In this document: in pieces, positions 48,301 to 60,075 of the stretch
Numbering within the stretch: position 1 is the first letter of the stretch
Layout: each line of letters begins with the position of its first letter
Assembly: GCA_000711775.1 (NCBI GenBank)
Contig: ARYC01017570.1
Location: 17,468-81,467, forward strand
Length of the DNA: 64,000 nucleotides
Reading direction: 5' to 3'
From: Oxytricha trifallax
Taxonomy: Eukaryota > Ciliophora > Spirotrichea > Sporadotrichida > Oxytrichidae
The notes under the pieces: generated by a model
What the model was told of the DNA's origin: nothing
Databases searched by the model: none
The model's input: the letters and a program-made list of their open reading frames with translations, nothing else
Made by a program: the position numbers and the translations under genes

Positions 48301-48660
48301 AAAATATTTAAATTTATTATTTAGCTATATTAATGTTCTCTTTACTATTTCCCCTTTTCAATAAAAATTGTTTTTTATTTTTATGAAGACATAGATTGTG
48401 GCTTCAATCTTGCATAAATTTTTTAGTAGATACTGTAGTTCTTTGTATATTTATTTATTTATTATCAATTATTTAGTAATTATTACTAAACTTCTAATCT
48501 AATTTTGACTTATGATTTAAGTTTATCTATAAATATATTTTTCTTTTAATTTTATTCATCATAAATTTTATTGATTACTAAAGCATATTAGGGAATTGCA
48601 TAAGAGAAAAAGCTTTTAGCAAGAAAACAAGTCAGATCTATTAATAATCAGCAGTAGTTA

Positions 48661-49770
48661 ATGAGCAGTGACATATTAATTAACCAATGTGGTTGTCTCA
48701 ATGACTCAGAATCAAAAGGAGTAGATGTGAATTTAGTTCATGTTCATCCTTAAAACTCCTTCAAAACTACTAAACACTAGTCACATTTACAAAGACAGTA
48801 GGATGATATTATTAAAGAGTTAAAGATAACTAAAAAATACAATAGCTCAAGCAATAGATCAACAAGCTAACATTTTTATTATAAACCTGAAACGCAAAAA
48901 TCACTAAAGTAAACGTCTTATCTTAGGAAGAGAATAAATTCTAAGGGAAGCGAAAGATGACTCATAAACCTAATCAGTATCAGGGTCCAATCAGAGGCAA
49001 CGATAAGGTTTCTAACTCCTATTCACAAAAGTTTGTGATTTAATTTGAAGATTCAGCTCCAAATACAGCACTTAGACCACCATAACATATTACAGAGACT
49101 CAATGTTCAAAAGTGAAGAAGACTTAAATTCAAGATAGCACAGAGAAGAGCAGCAGCAAGAGTTAGTACTATAGGAGTATTTTTGACTATAAAATGACTA
49201 GCATTAACAGGTTCAATATTAAAAATCACTATAATTTGGGTGATTCTGTAAATAGAAATTTTTCTTGAATTGTGGAATATTAAAGTGCTGAGAGAGTTAA
49301 GGAGTCGTATAACTTGCTATCTGTTAGATTTAATGACAAAAACAGTAAGAAATTAAATCAGAATATTGAAGAAAGCTTTATTAAATATTAACATTAAAAG
49401 GATTAGTTTATGAGCCCTTATTCAGTAAATTATCCAATCAGAAATCCAATTCCACCGGTAAAAAGTGGGTCATACCTAGAGCAAACTTTTTGAAGAAGCT
49501 TTACTTAGGGATGACTACGATGACAACGAAATAAATACAGATGAATTTAAAGATTACATCAGAAATATAGCTATACTGCAACTATTGCTTAAGCAGGTGC
49601 CAATTTGATTGAGAATGATTTGAGGATTAAAAGGAAAAAAAGTCATGGCTATGATGTTAGTGAAAGGATTGTAAATTTGAGGTAGATCACTCCCTAGCTT
49701 ATGAAATCCAGTTCATATGCAATATTGTAAGATTTAATAAAATTTTAACATTGAAATTTCTTTTAAAGAA
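48661..49770 (+). CDS. multi-segment gene, hydrophilic protein, unidentified
   Basis: ATG 48661 opens MSSDILINQCGCLNDSESKG. The protein-like reading continues with frame changes: YQGPIRGNDKVSNSYSQKF, SIFDYKMTSINRFNIKNHY, ERVKESYNLLSVRFNDKN, MSPYSVNYPIRNPIPPVKSG, acidic DDYDDNEINTDEFKDY, and ENDLRIKRKKSHGYDVSERI. Some changes may be short introns (a GTAAGA...TTAAAG pair lies at 49725-49769); others would be single-base breaks. The composition is Ser/Asn/Lys-rich without known domains. It may be the N-terminal part of the longer gene that continues to 53.9 kb. Confidence 0.4.
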
Positions 49771-49989
49771 TTATCTTTTTCCTAGTCATACTTAGTTGAA
49801 TTATATAGAAGAACTTAAAGAAAATGAAGATAATTATATAGAATTTACCGAAATTGCTAACTTAAAACGCATAAAAATTTGATAAATCTCTAATTTGCTA
49901 TTTTGGCATTAATCTACTTATAAAAAATATCTGAAGGAGTGATATATTGTTTTATAGTAGTGTATAGAAAATAAAATAAACAAAAATAA

Positions 49990-51440
49990 AATAAGGAAAA
50001 TTAAAGCGTTCAAAATTCCGCAGCAACCATTGACAGCATCAGCATTCTCAACAAATCTGCAACTACTGACAATACCTAGAAAGTAATGAGTGGTGCAGCA
50101 TCAACTGGCAGAGCCACAACAACTCCTACTAATCTTAATCAGTCGTAGACTTTGCCAGCTACCAACACCAACATCACCTAATACTCAAATGTTAATGGTA
50201 ATGTGAGTTTACAGCAAAATTGTACATAATAAGCAAATATATAGGGTGAAATATTACAAAAGCAGGCAGTAAAAATAAAAATACTACAGGTACAATTAAT
50301 ACTAATGTTGGAGCTGACACTGGTGTTATGACTAATAATACCAATCAAATTTCATAAGAGTAATAGCAATAACTCAATAATTGATATGTTTAATTTTTGT
50401 TATATATAAAAATAACTGCGATTTACCTTTAAAACCCATGATTTGAATTTATGAATGCATCATAATTAGCAATTTTATGCATGACCTCTTATATATTACT
50501 ATATAATTGACTCTTATATATTACTTTATAATTCGTCTGCTTAACATGACTCAAAAGGTTTTAAATTGAAAAGAATGTTTTAATAAAAGATTGATTGAGG
50601 TAAAACAAATTGTTGATGCACTTTAATTTCTGATAACCAATTAAAAGAAGTAAACTTTAATACAAACATTTTTAGCAAATAATTCAAAATAAAACATAAA
50701 TTCAGAATAGAATAAATGATGAATTAGTTTGCATAAAGGAAAATATATTTTCATTTTATTAAAATTTGATTAAGTAAAAATTATTTAATTTTAAATATAA
50801 AAATTAATGCAAATACTTTACTCCAATCAATTAAAAAAAGATTAAAGCTTTTTCAATAAGTCCAATAAGATGTGAATGGATTGGTAAATAATACAGTCAA
50901 TACCAATTCTACTCTATCGACTCAACCAAGACTTAAGTTCAAGGCTCCTCCTCAAACCTGGTTTAAGGAGGAGTTAATGCCACAACAGGACTCATTAACA
51001 ACAGCTAGGTAAATAATCAACTGAGCCCCAATGTGAATCCCAAATTAGAAAAGTCCAAGACTCAGGGAACTGTGCTGACATCAAACACTACAAATGGCTT
51101 AAATACAGCTAACATAGAGCAACAACAACAGCAAAATACTATAGCTATTGGTAGTACTGCTGCTAATAAGCAAGGTACTTAAGCTGCTACTACTATTTTA
51201 AATAATTCTACTACTGCTAATATAAGCTAATTATAGTAAAATTTCACATTATTTCAGGGTAATGCATCAAAGACTGTAGTCAATAATCCATTGACATAGA
51301 TTCAGAAATAGCTGCTGGTAGGTACTTTGATATAAGATAACAACCCTAATTCCAAGTAACAAACTATTAATGCACCTATAGAACATAGAACACTGCTTCA
51401 GGAACTATTCAATAATAATAGCAGTAAGAGTTATATTGAT
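49990..51440 (+). CDS. Thr/Asn/Gln-rich low-complexity coding region
   Basis: Forward reading in pieces: SIDSISILNKSATTDN-like, KVMSGAASTGRATTTPTNLN, QTLPATNTNITQYSNVNGN, and, after an AT-rich break, TTNGLNTANIEQQQQQNT and GSTAANKQGT-type repeats. It is dominated by Thr, Asn, Gln and Ala with TAA/TAG Gln codons. AT-rich gaps (50380-50870) may be introns. No fold is expected; such linkers join structured parts of large ciliate proteins. It probably belongs with the coiled-coil region downstream. Confidence 0.4.
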
Positions 51441-51699
51441 TGAAATTAAATAATTTCAATCAAAATTAATGGAAATTATTTATAGAATATTAATTTTGTA
51501 AGCTTTGCTGATCATATCCTTAAAAATATGATTATCTCACTCTCTAAAATTGTTTCAAAAATCAATAACTATAATGAGAAGAAAAAACAATTCAAAGATT
51601 TATAATTATTTTGAATTTATGCAAAAGAGTTACTCAATATAATAAAAGTTTACCGAAATTGTTTTGAAAACTTCAAATCACCAATTCTAAATATGCTAG

Positions 51700-54000
51700 C
51701 ACCAGCTACAAATAAAGTGAAGTACTTAACCCACTGATAAAAATCAACTACCAATAATATTGATTCTACCAAAAACAGTGAATAAACAACAGCCTATTGC
51801 TACAAACAACACCTAGAATAACCAATTGAAAATCTTCATCAATAGTAGCGCCTCAAGAGCTGCTAGTAACTGATAAAGATCTCCAAGGCAAGATCTCTTA
51901 ACAGCAAAGAGATTTCCTCGAAGCTAAGAAGAAGAAATGACAGATCAGTTGGGTTTAGAACAGAAACAATTTATGAGAAAGACCATATCCCTTGCCAGAA
52001 AATAATTCATGCAAATGAAGAAGGAAAGTATCAAAATAGAAAAACAGCTTATCTCTGAGTAAATAGAGTAAGATAAATGCATACTTAAGAGATACGAAGA
52101 GAAGAAAGTTCAAGCTGAGAGAGAACAAATGAAGGAACAATAGATAAGCGAATATTTAAATGTTTTGTTATGTCTTTTCTTTTTATATAAGCGACAGTTC
52201 TAGTCAAGTTAATTTGAATGCTACTTCACCATAGACCAAAGGTAATAGCTCAACAGATAAAATCTAGAGCACTCCATTGACTACTGATAATAAGCCAAAA
52301 CTGGAACTACAAAAGTTACAGGCCAAAGAACCAAAAATCCCAGCCAAATAAGACCACCATCTACTACTAAATAAAACTAAATTAATGTCAAATTACAACG
52401 TGAAATTGAGGTTTAGAAAACCAAAATCATAGAGAGTGAGAGGATCAAATTGGAGTTGGAGGAACTTATTGAGGAGGAGGGCGAAATTATGAAGTTAAGA
52501 GTGAATTGCAAGTAAAAAATGATGGGCATAGTGTTGGTATATAGAAGAGATCTGAAGAAACTTAAGAGACTCGATAAACTTTAAACTATTTATTTATGTG
52601 ACTAAAAAGCTTTAATAGTCTATATTTTATGCTATAGTTTACTGAGGACTGAGGCAGAGAAGAAAAAGTTGAAGAAGTTTAGGCTCTCAAAGCTCAAAAT
52701 AGCAAAGCTCTTGATTCCTTAAGAATCCAAACTAAAATTGAGACATCACATTAATTAAGAATCTTTACTAAGACCATGAACTGAAGTTAAATGATCTTTA
52801 ATATAAACATAAGTATAAATATCTAATTGAACGAAGCCAAATATTTCCGAGAATGCGGTTTATATTCATTTATTTTGTTTTGTAAATATGCAGAACTCCA
52901 AAACAAAATCAAGACTAAGGTAGTACTCAGTCTAGACCAGTTTTACTTGAAAATCTAAGGAACATAAACTCTTAGAGCTAAAGCTTATAGTCAAAATGAA
53001 CTTAAGACTATTAGAGATAATATAAAGATTATCAAGGACCAAATAGCTAAAGATCAAGATAATATACAAAAGAACTAAATATTTTAAGAATCTAAAATGT
53101 TTTTAAATATAAGGTTATATTCTCTTTGAATGTAAAAATTAAAATGAATTTACACAATTTTAAGAAATTTCCAATAATTTAATTGAAGGAAATTTAATTT
53201 TATAAACTGAATAACAAATCATAAATTTTAATTTTAAGATCCAAGAAATTGACATTTTTACCACAAATAAGAAGAGCTTTCAAGAGACTTGAGCAAAAGA
53301 GATTTGAAGTAAATCAGATAATTCTAGATTCATCCTCTTCTCAGCTACACCTACAATCTTAACCACTAGGCTACGACAAACTTGAAGATTCTCTCAAGAA
53401 AGATAGTAAACAATTAGGCAGATAACAAACTTACCTGAACTCTACCAGCAAAATCATCACCCTTGATACAACTTAAGAATTTGATCTAATACCCTAACTT
53501 TCAAGTATTGTACAATGCTCTACTGAGGGGAAAGGCGGGTTGAGGAAGTCTCAAACTTCAAGAACCGGTAGTAGAATTTTATTTAATAATTCTCCAGCCA
53601 TGTAAGTATAAATATTCTCAATTTTTAAACGTTTACTAAACATTCACATAGTACTGAAGAACAGCAGAACATTTCATTCATGAACAAGAAGCAAAGAGTA
53701 AGATTCTATCTAGACAAAGAAGCTCAAGTTCATTAACATTAAAATTTGAAAGTGAGAAAAGCTGAAGTTACTAATGTAGAGCTTGAAATTTCAATCAGAT
53801 ACCTATTTTAAAAGTAATAGCAACTTCTAAATATTGAGGCTAAGACCTATGATATTTACTTGTTCTTTATCACTGCAATCATCGTGCTAATTTTGGTTAT
53901 TGTAAAAAAATCAAAAATTTATCAAAATATAAGAATTAACTAAAAAATCAATGTTTTATTAAGTAATTTATACTTATTTTTATATTATTGTCAGCTAAGT
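51700..54000 (+). CDS. coiled-coil protein with C-terminal membrane anchor
   Basis: A series of exons: EEEMTDQLGLEQKQFMRKT, SLARKQFMQMKKESIKIEKQ, RYEEKKVQAEREQMKEQQ (51895-52160); LQREIEVQKTKIIESERIKL and ELEELIEEEGEIMKLR (52380-52560); AELQNKIKTKVVLSL and KTIRDNIKIIKDQIAKDQDN (52890-53080); FKRLEQKRFEVNQIIL to SSIVQCSTEGKGGLRK (53280-53600). After an intron at 53602-53651 the last exon reads EEQQNISFMNKKQRVRFYL and ends with one helix, YDIYLFFITAIIVLILVIV. Long coiled coils plus a tail anchor suggest a tethering or structural protein on an internal membrane. AT-rich gaps between blocks are probably introns. The exact stop is uncertain, as the AT-rich 3' sequence stays open to TGA near 54140. 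Confidence 0.5.
53602..53651 (+). other. GT-AG intron, 50 bp
   Basis: GTAAGTATAAAT donor, TTCACATAG acceptor. Its removal brings the coiled-coil exon into frame with the exon encoding the membrane anchor. Confidence 0.6.
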
Positions 54001-54479
54001 TTTACATTTTCTAAATAGTTTATTACACTAGATGAAAAAGACTCATTTAAAATATTAATAAATTTAATGATTTTAAATTTTATTATGAAACGATAATTCA
54101 TATTTAAAAAAAATTTAATGATCTAATATTTTATAACATAAAACTGAATATATAATAACATAATCCTTACCTTTGCAAAAGCATTTTTTATTTGCTATCA
54201 TTCACATTTGATTTGCTTTGTTAAATGGCTTTCTCTCTATGCTAAATCTTTGTTGAATGGTATCTAATTAGCCTAGAAAAGATTAAATATATAATTGATA
54301 TTTAAGATGTAACTTATAAATTCACTATTGCATTACACAAGCTCATCCTCGGAATTTAATATTTTATATAATTTAACTCATTAATTTGCTTTAAAACAAA
54401 GTTTATTTAATTCATCAATTATTTTTTATACATTTATTGTCGAAATATATTTAATATTATTTATATATCTGTAATAACC

Positions 54480-55209
54480 TTTACTTCCAAAGTAACCAAG
54501 ACTATTGACCAACTACCACAATACTTCAAAATTGCTTGTGAATTTTTATATGCTAGAGCATGAAATGGGCTGAAGGTGTAGTTAACAATCTTTTCAAAAG
54601 TTTGAAGAAATCCGCTGAATTAATACAGGATATATGTCTGACTCAGCAAACCAATTTCTTCATTTAATTTATGACCTAAAAGTTTTAATTCTAGATAATT
54701 ACTAACTTAAAAACTTAAATTTTATTCTCCATTCTCTAAATAATATAGGAAACGAAGAGGTAGAATTAAAGTATAATTACTAACATTCAAAGAACTGAGG
54801 GACAAAGCAAGTATAGACGATATAAAGACTAAGAAGACCATAAATTTCGCACTCATCTTCAGCAATAAAGCCAAGAAATAAATCAACCTCTTGCATAATT
54901 GTTATATAAATTGAAGGCGGAGCTTGATAAACTTACAGAGCTAAGAAGAGCATAAGAACAACTCGATTAAGAATAATTATATCAAGAATTTCTGGCAGAG
55001 ATAAACTACTTCAAAATAATTATCGATTAACAGTGATATCAAATTTAAATTCTTTAAAGTAATGTGAAGATCAACCCACTGCTTGCAATGAAAAGCTGTT
55101 AAGTTATTGATCGGAAAAGACACTGAAGGAGTATCAGGAGTTGTATGGTACAGAGAAGGATCTATAAATTGACAGGAAAATCAACAAAATTCTTGCTGAT
55201 ATAGAATGA
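54480..55209 (+). CDS. coiled-coil protein gene, unidentified
   Basis: Pieces read KVTKTIDQLPQYFKIACEF, MKWAEGVVNNLFKSLKKSAE, LTFKELRDKASIDDIKTKK, LKAELDKLTELRRAQEQLDQ, and SEKTLKEYQELYGTEKDLQ with IDRKINKILADIE ending at TGA 55207-55209. Frame changes between the pieces fit short introns or indels. The stop codon lies only 25 bp before the left end of the transposon, so the transposon sits directly at this gene's 3' end. No family recognised beyond coiled coil. Confidence 0.42.
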
Positions 55210-55319
55210 TAGCTAAATCTTAAAATTTATACAATTAGCTAAAATAGGTCAATTTTTGGAATTACAAAATGTATAAAATCTAAATATTCAAGTATGCTTA
55301 ATGATCCTAAATTTTATTA

Positions 55320-55795
55320 ATATTTTATTAAATAAACTTAAACAAAGTTCGTAATTTATCGGTTCATTTAAGTAATACGATTCTACGACAGGTGCAACAC
55401 AACACCTCCTCCTCCAGAAATCAAAATCATGATGTAGTAGTTGCAGAATATAGTAAAGTTGGCACTCTGAAAGATTCACTACAAACCAACGATCTATCAA
55501 CTATATATCCAAACATAAATCCATCAATTTTGAAACAAATATCCAATTCTGGCTAGAATAAGCAGAGAGCTGTAACTAATTCAAAGAGAAATGAGTAAAC
55601 TTTAGGAAATGATGCTTATTTGAGTAATATATCGACTTAAGTATTATGTGGAGAATTTTTGGATATAAGCAATCATAATTCAATTATCAATAATAATAAA
55701 GTAGCTTGGCCCTAAATGCAAGTAAATCTGAAAGATAAGATCGTGGTGGAGTAGCCACGTATATTATTACTTCCCATATTTTGAATACTCAGCTC
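55320..55795 (+). CDS. protein frame encoded within the inverted repeat
   Basis: From a TGA at 55310 to a TGA near 55795 one inward-facing frame stays open: QVQHNTSSSRNQNHDVVVAE, YSKVGTLKDSLQTNDLSTIY, NSKRNEQTLGNDAYLSNIST, INNNKVAWPQMQVNLKDK. Hydrophilic, Asn/Ser-rich, more protein-like than the outward frame of the same DNA (70 codons, MIDRWFVVNLSECQLYY). No ATG lies in the first part, so it would need splicing or a non-standard start. A second copy lies in the right repeat, reverse strand, about 60353-60825. Confidence 0.3.
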
Positions 55796-55999
55796 AGCTT
55801 ATACTATAATAGTTGCTCCTCACACCGCCCATAACTTAGATGTATCAATACGATTAAAATTGATCACAAGATGGTTTCTGCACTGTATCTGTAATTAATT
55901 AAATAAAACTTAAATCTAAAATCCTAATGTAGATTCAATTTACGCTATTTGTACTGTATTGAGTTGATAAATTAAGAAAATTAAAATTATTATATAGTA

Positions 56000-56039
56000 G
56001 GTACTCTACCGCAAAACAGCTTTAATGCGGTAGAGTACC
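56000..56039. other. hairpin at the inner end of the left TIR
   Basis: GGTACTCTACCGC and GCGGTAGAGTACC form a perfect 13 bp stem around a 14 nt loop. It is repeated in mirror orientation in the right TIR. Confidence 0.75.
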
Positions 56040-56238
56040 TTAAATATATAATTAAGGATTTAATTTAAATAAAATTAAATATTAGTCTATAAAAATGAAT
56101 TAATTCAAATTCAATTAATTATGCAAACCTCTTTCAAAAACTCCATTATTTGTTTATTCACTACGATATGGAACTGACTTAGTAGACAATAGCAATAAGC
56201 CTATTTGAAGCTATACCGAAATTTCTTTATTGATAAAA

Positions 56239-57141
56239 ATGTCTCAATACGAAATTAAAAAGTATATAAATTAAGCTGAGTCAATAGTGAAGCCAAATAA
56301 AAAACATTAAATCAAAAAGCCCAGCTTAAGCATTGAGTAACTTAAATTTATCTTAGACAATGACACTATTATTAAATGGACATAATACTCACTCTTTTAC
56401 AGATGCATTTTATTTCACCGAAAATTTCCTGAATTTTCTATTTCACCTTCTACACTGAGAAGTATTTATAAGAAATATAAAATAAAATATAAGGTACTCT
56501 ATTTAAAACCTAAGAACAGTATTCATAATTAATTTGATGCAATTATATTAGTTGAGCAATTGATGAATAAATTCTCTTTATTGATTGAAACTGGCTATAA
56601 AATAATTTTCATTGATGAAGCAGTTTTTTCTAAGAATGTGTTATAAAAAAAATCATGGAGAAAAATTAATTAAAGATTTGAAATAGTTGATAGAAGAAAT
56701 TAAGTATAAACTCTGGCAGTTGTTGCCGGCATATCAGAGGAAGAAGGCTTAGAAGATTATTTAATTGTAAATAAATCAATAAAAAAGAGTAACTTTATTG
56801 AATTTTTAATAAGTATAATAAACCTACAATACAAGTAAAAAGTTGCAGTTTTTCTTGATAATCTTAAGCTTCATCATTCTAGAGAAGTAAAACAAATATG
56901 CTAATAAAATGGAGTCTAAATCATTTATAATATTCCATACATGCCTCAGTTCAATCCAATTGAAAATTTCTGGGGTTTACTCAAATAAAATTATCGAAAA
57001 CTTATGGCAGATTAATTATTAAATAATCAGAGAATAAATTCGAATAAAGTGTTTGATGATGCTTTAAGAAAAACTCATAATTAAGATATAATTAGTATTG
57101 CTAGGAAGGGGATTAGATAACTATATTAGGGTACAAATTGA
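56239..57141 (+). CDS. DDE transposase (Tc1/mariner, TBE 42 kDa type)
   Basis: Open from ATG 56239 (MSQYEIKKYINQAESIVKP) to TGA 57139-57141, 300 aa, with many TAA/TAG Gln codons. Catalytic motifs: first Asp in KIIFIDEAVFSKN, second Asp in VAVFLDNLKLHHS, Glu in MPQFNPIENFWGLLK, the D...D...E arrangement of IS630/Tc1/mariner enzymes. The N-terminal part is helix-turn-helix-like. A further in-family N-terminus (MELTQQTIAISLFEAIPKF, 56168-56230) lies upstream in another frame, so a one-base break separates the usual ~350 aa protein from this ORF. It would cut at the element's ends; in hypotrichs related transposases also help remove germline-limited DNA. Confidence 0.85.
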
Positions 57142-57261
57142 AATAAAATTATTCAAATATTAAATTTATAACTATTTTCATTATCTTAATTTATAATATT
57201 CTACTTAAAATAGTTCGATTCTTTACTTTCTTCATTCATATTTTCGGTTTAATCATCCATG

Positions 57262-57973
57262 TCAATTTGTTATGCTTAGTGTGGGCCAATTTTCAAAAAT
57301 TTCTTTTTAAAGTTGCTTTATAAATCTTTTGATTTAATTTATTTTTTTTAACTCACAAGATTTCTGTCCTACATCAAAAATATTGACCTCCCTTTTTTTT
57401 CTATAATCGAATTAGTAATATTATTGTAAATTACTTGAATTAAATGGGAATTATTTAAGAGTATCTGCCCACTCTTGAGTTGCAAGAATAGTTTAATTAT
57501 GCGATGGTTTGTCAGCTCCTCCAAGCCTAGCTTTATGACAGTCATCAATCATTTCTTTTAATTCAGCCTCCTTTAAAGTGGCCATCAGCCCAAATAAAAA
57601 ATCTTTCTCAATTCTGACTTTTTATCCCTTTTTTTCATTATCTGGCAAATAACTCATAAATTCTTAATCTTGACTCACAAATTATAATATATTTTTAATT
57701 GATAACTCTGGATACTTTGGTACATTGATGTGTTTTATTTGTAATATTTTTAAAGCTTTTTTGTGTCCATTTATTACTTATTTTAGAAATTCAATCCTAG
57801 TATTCTCTTAAGATGGAAGAAATAGGCCAGCTATAAAATGGATTAGTGTAGAATATAAAATTGCCTTAGTAAATTAAGTAACTATGGAGATCATTTTTAC
57901 ATCTAAATTTATTCATCAGTTCATCTGGTGCCAATTAGATTTAATCTTGCCCATAAAGCCTTTTTGAATTCAT
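57262..57973 (-). CDS. TBE 22 kDa-type protein (one frameshift)
   Basis: ATG 57973 opens MNSKRLYGQDQIQLAPDELM and the protein-like reading, after one frame change near 57800, continues NTRIEFLKQVINGHKKALKI, LQIKHINVPKYPELSIKNIL, MSYLPDNEKKGQKVRIEKDF, FGLMATLKEAELKEMIDDC and ends at TGA 57262-57264 (about 237 codons). It is convergent with the transposase, ends 120 bp apart. Position, size and the YLPD...FLFGLMATL region fit the 22 kDa ORF of TBE elements, whose function is unknown. The identification rests on context and recall of the family, not on an alignment. Confidence 0.6.
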
Positions 57974-58402
57974 GATTTATAAATGATTAATTCTAAAAAC
58001 TAAACTACAATTTATATAGTAAAATAAAATAGATTCACTCGCGCTATTGTTACTATATAAAACAACATTTCTTCAAAGTATTTCTAAATCTAGTAATATA
58101 AATTTCAATTATACAAATTTTGAGTAACCTCTGGGTTAGTTAGTTAGTTTATAACAAACTGTATTCCATTTTTTAATTAAACATTAAAAAATTAAATTAG
58201 GAAACAAAATTAAGTGGTATAATGTTTTTTAAAAATAAGATATTAAATAAATAATAAATATTAAATTTAAACTTAGATAATTAAATTTTATCAATATTGT
58301 GGTTTAAAGTAACAATAAACATTTTATAATAATAAGAATTAAACTTATACTTTACAATTAAATAAAATAATTTTATAATTATAATAAACTCATAAACATA
58401 AA

Positions 58403-59897
58403 ATGAGATCTAAGAGAAGTTGTAGAAAGGCTCCAAAACATGTTAAGTAAAACTTAGAGAAAAGAGTTGTCCTAAACTAAGAGCTTGACCATGTTAGATC
58501 TTCAATATTGAGAGCTGAATCTATTTTACCTCCACCAGGCCAAGAAAATTCAATTAATATAAAATTGCATGAAAATTATAGGAAAGTTTTTAATATTGAG
58601 AGAGTATTGAATAATAATATTCAAATATAACAACCGAAGAAATACTAATGTTAAGTTGCTGGCTGTAATAAATCTTATTCAGAACTAAAATGATTTACTT
58701 CTCATAATTAAAATGGTCACAAGAAAAATGCAAAATATAAGAAAATTAAAAACTCAAATAATTAATTTGAGTGTATTATTTGCAAATACTGCTCAAGAAA
58801 TAAAAATTAAATCAAAAAGCACTATATTGCAGATCATGACGATTAAGATTGGAACACATTAGATATTGACAAAAGAATTTATGTTACTTATAAAGAGGAG
58901 ACTAAAATTATAGAGTAACTAAGAAAGTAATAAATTCAAAATAAATACAATCAAGAATGGAGAGAATTGAGAGAGCGCCACATTAAAAAGTCTGCTGATT
59001 TTGCCATGAAATAATTTGGAAAAATTATTAATTTCAACCCAAATAATATGAAATGCATTAGTTATTGGATGGAAGTAGCAGTTGAAGATAATTCAGTTTT
59101 TGATGGAAGTAAATTAAATATAAGTGAGAAAATTATCAATAACGAGCTCTAAGTATTGTTTCCTTTCAACTTCTTGAAATAGGACAAGAGAAATTAAATA
59201 AAATTTGACATTTACATGCAAATAGTATTTACTGCTCAAAAGCATAATATGTTCAGAGTAGCTTCTCTTAATAGACTAGGAATTTCTCAAAATCATATAG
59301 CAATTAATCTAAAATTATAAGATTACACTCTAGAGACCTACTTAAAGAAGTGTTCTCCTTCACCAGTTCAAAAAATAATTAATTGCATAGAAACTTTATC
59401 ATGCAATAGAGTAGTTGCACTCAATGGGCTATATTCACAATAATATTTGCCCCAAAAATATATTGATTTCCCAAGATTTAAGAATTGAGCAATTAAAAGG
59501 TTTTGAAAATAGTAATTATATAGAAGAGTCTAAAGCAGGAGAAGATGAATTGTTCCCAATATTCTAGCATCCAAATGTATAATAATTAAGTAAATCAGAT
59601 TCAAGGAGAGATTATTATAGTTACGGCTTAATTATATTATGTCTTTATTTGGGCCATGAAGAATTCAACTAATTTGTAAAGCATTAGAAATTCAAAAAAG
59701 AATTACTATCATTAATAAGGTATAATTTCAATATACCGGAGGGAGTTCTAATGAGAACATGTTGCATTGAAAGTAAATTTTACAAAATCATGAACAGAAG
59801 CATAATTATCAAGCTAGTAAAAGAATGCACATTCGAAAAACAATACTTCAAGAAAGAATTAAAAGGTTGGGAGCTTGGGAAGTTTATAGTGTTTTGA
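58403..59897 (+). CDS. zinc-finger/kinase-like protein (TBE 57 kDa type, one frameshift)
   Basis: ATG 58403 opens MRSKRSCRKAPKHVKQNL. Two C2H2 fingers follow: CQVAGCNKSYSELKQFTSHN with a second His, and CIICKYCSRNKNQIKKHYIA with ADH. The rest resembles a protein kinase: an N-lobe-like IYMQIVFTAQKHNMFRVASL, a DYTLETYLKK stretch, and after the break DSRRDYYSYGLIILCLYLG (kinase subdomain IX). An HRD catalytic loop is absent, so it is probably a pseudokinase. The first frame stops at TGA 59486-59488; a one-base shift restores reading to TGA 59895-59897, giving about 498 codons, the size of the 57 kDa protein of TBEs. It probably binds the element's DNA. Confidence 0.75.
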
Positions 59898-60075
59898 ATT
59901 TATAAATAATATTAAGTAATTATTTTAAAAAATTAATAAAACAAATTCTTTATAAAAATATTATTATTTCTCTGAAAATAAAGTTGTCAAAAGAAAAGCA
60001 ATTATTTAATAAAATGCAGAATTAAAATACTATAGAATTTTAAGACAATGTAAAATTTCAAATATATAAACTTTT

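Larger units (their letters stand above)
55235..56080. repeat. left long terminal inverted repeat
   Basis: Matches the complement of 60076-60913 almost perfectly, with a few substitutions and small indels (for example around 55660-55670 against 60485-60492). It contains a forward coding-like frame and a 13 bp-stem hairpin near its inner end. Confidence 0.9.

Noticed and set aside
51955..52140. Reverse-strand 61-codon hydrophobic ORF
   Set aside because: It is the antisense of the clear forward coiled-coil exon (RYEEKKVQAEREQMKEQQ).
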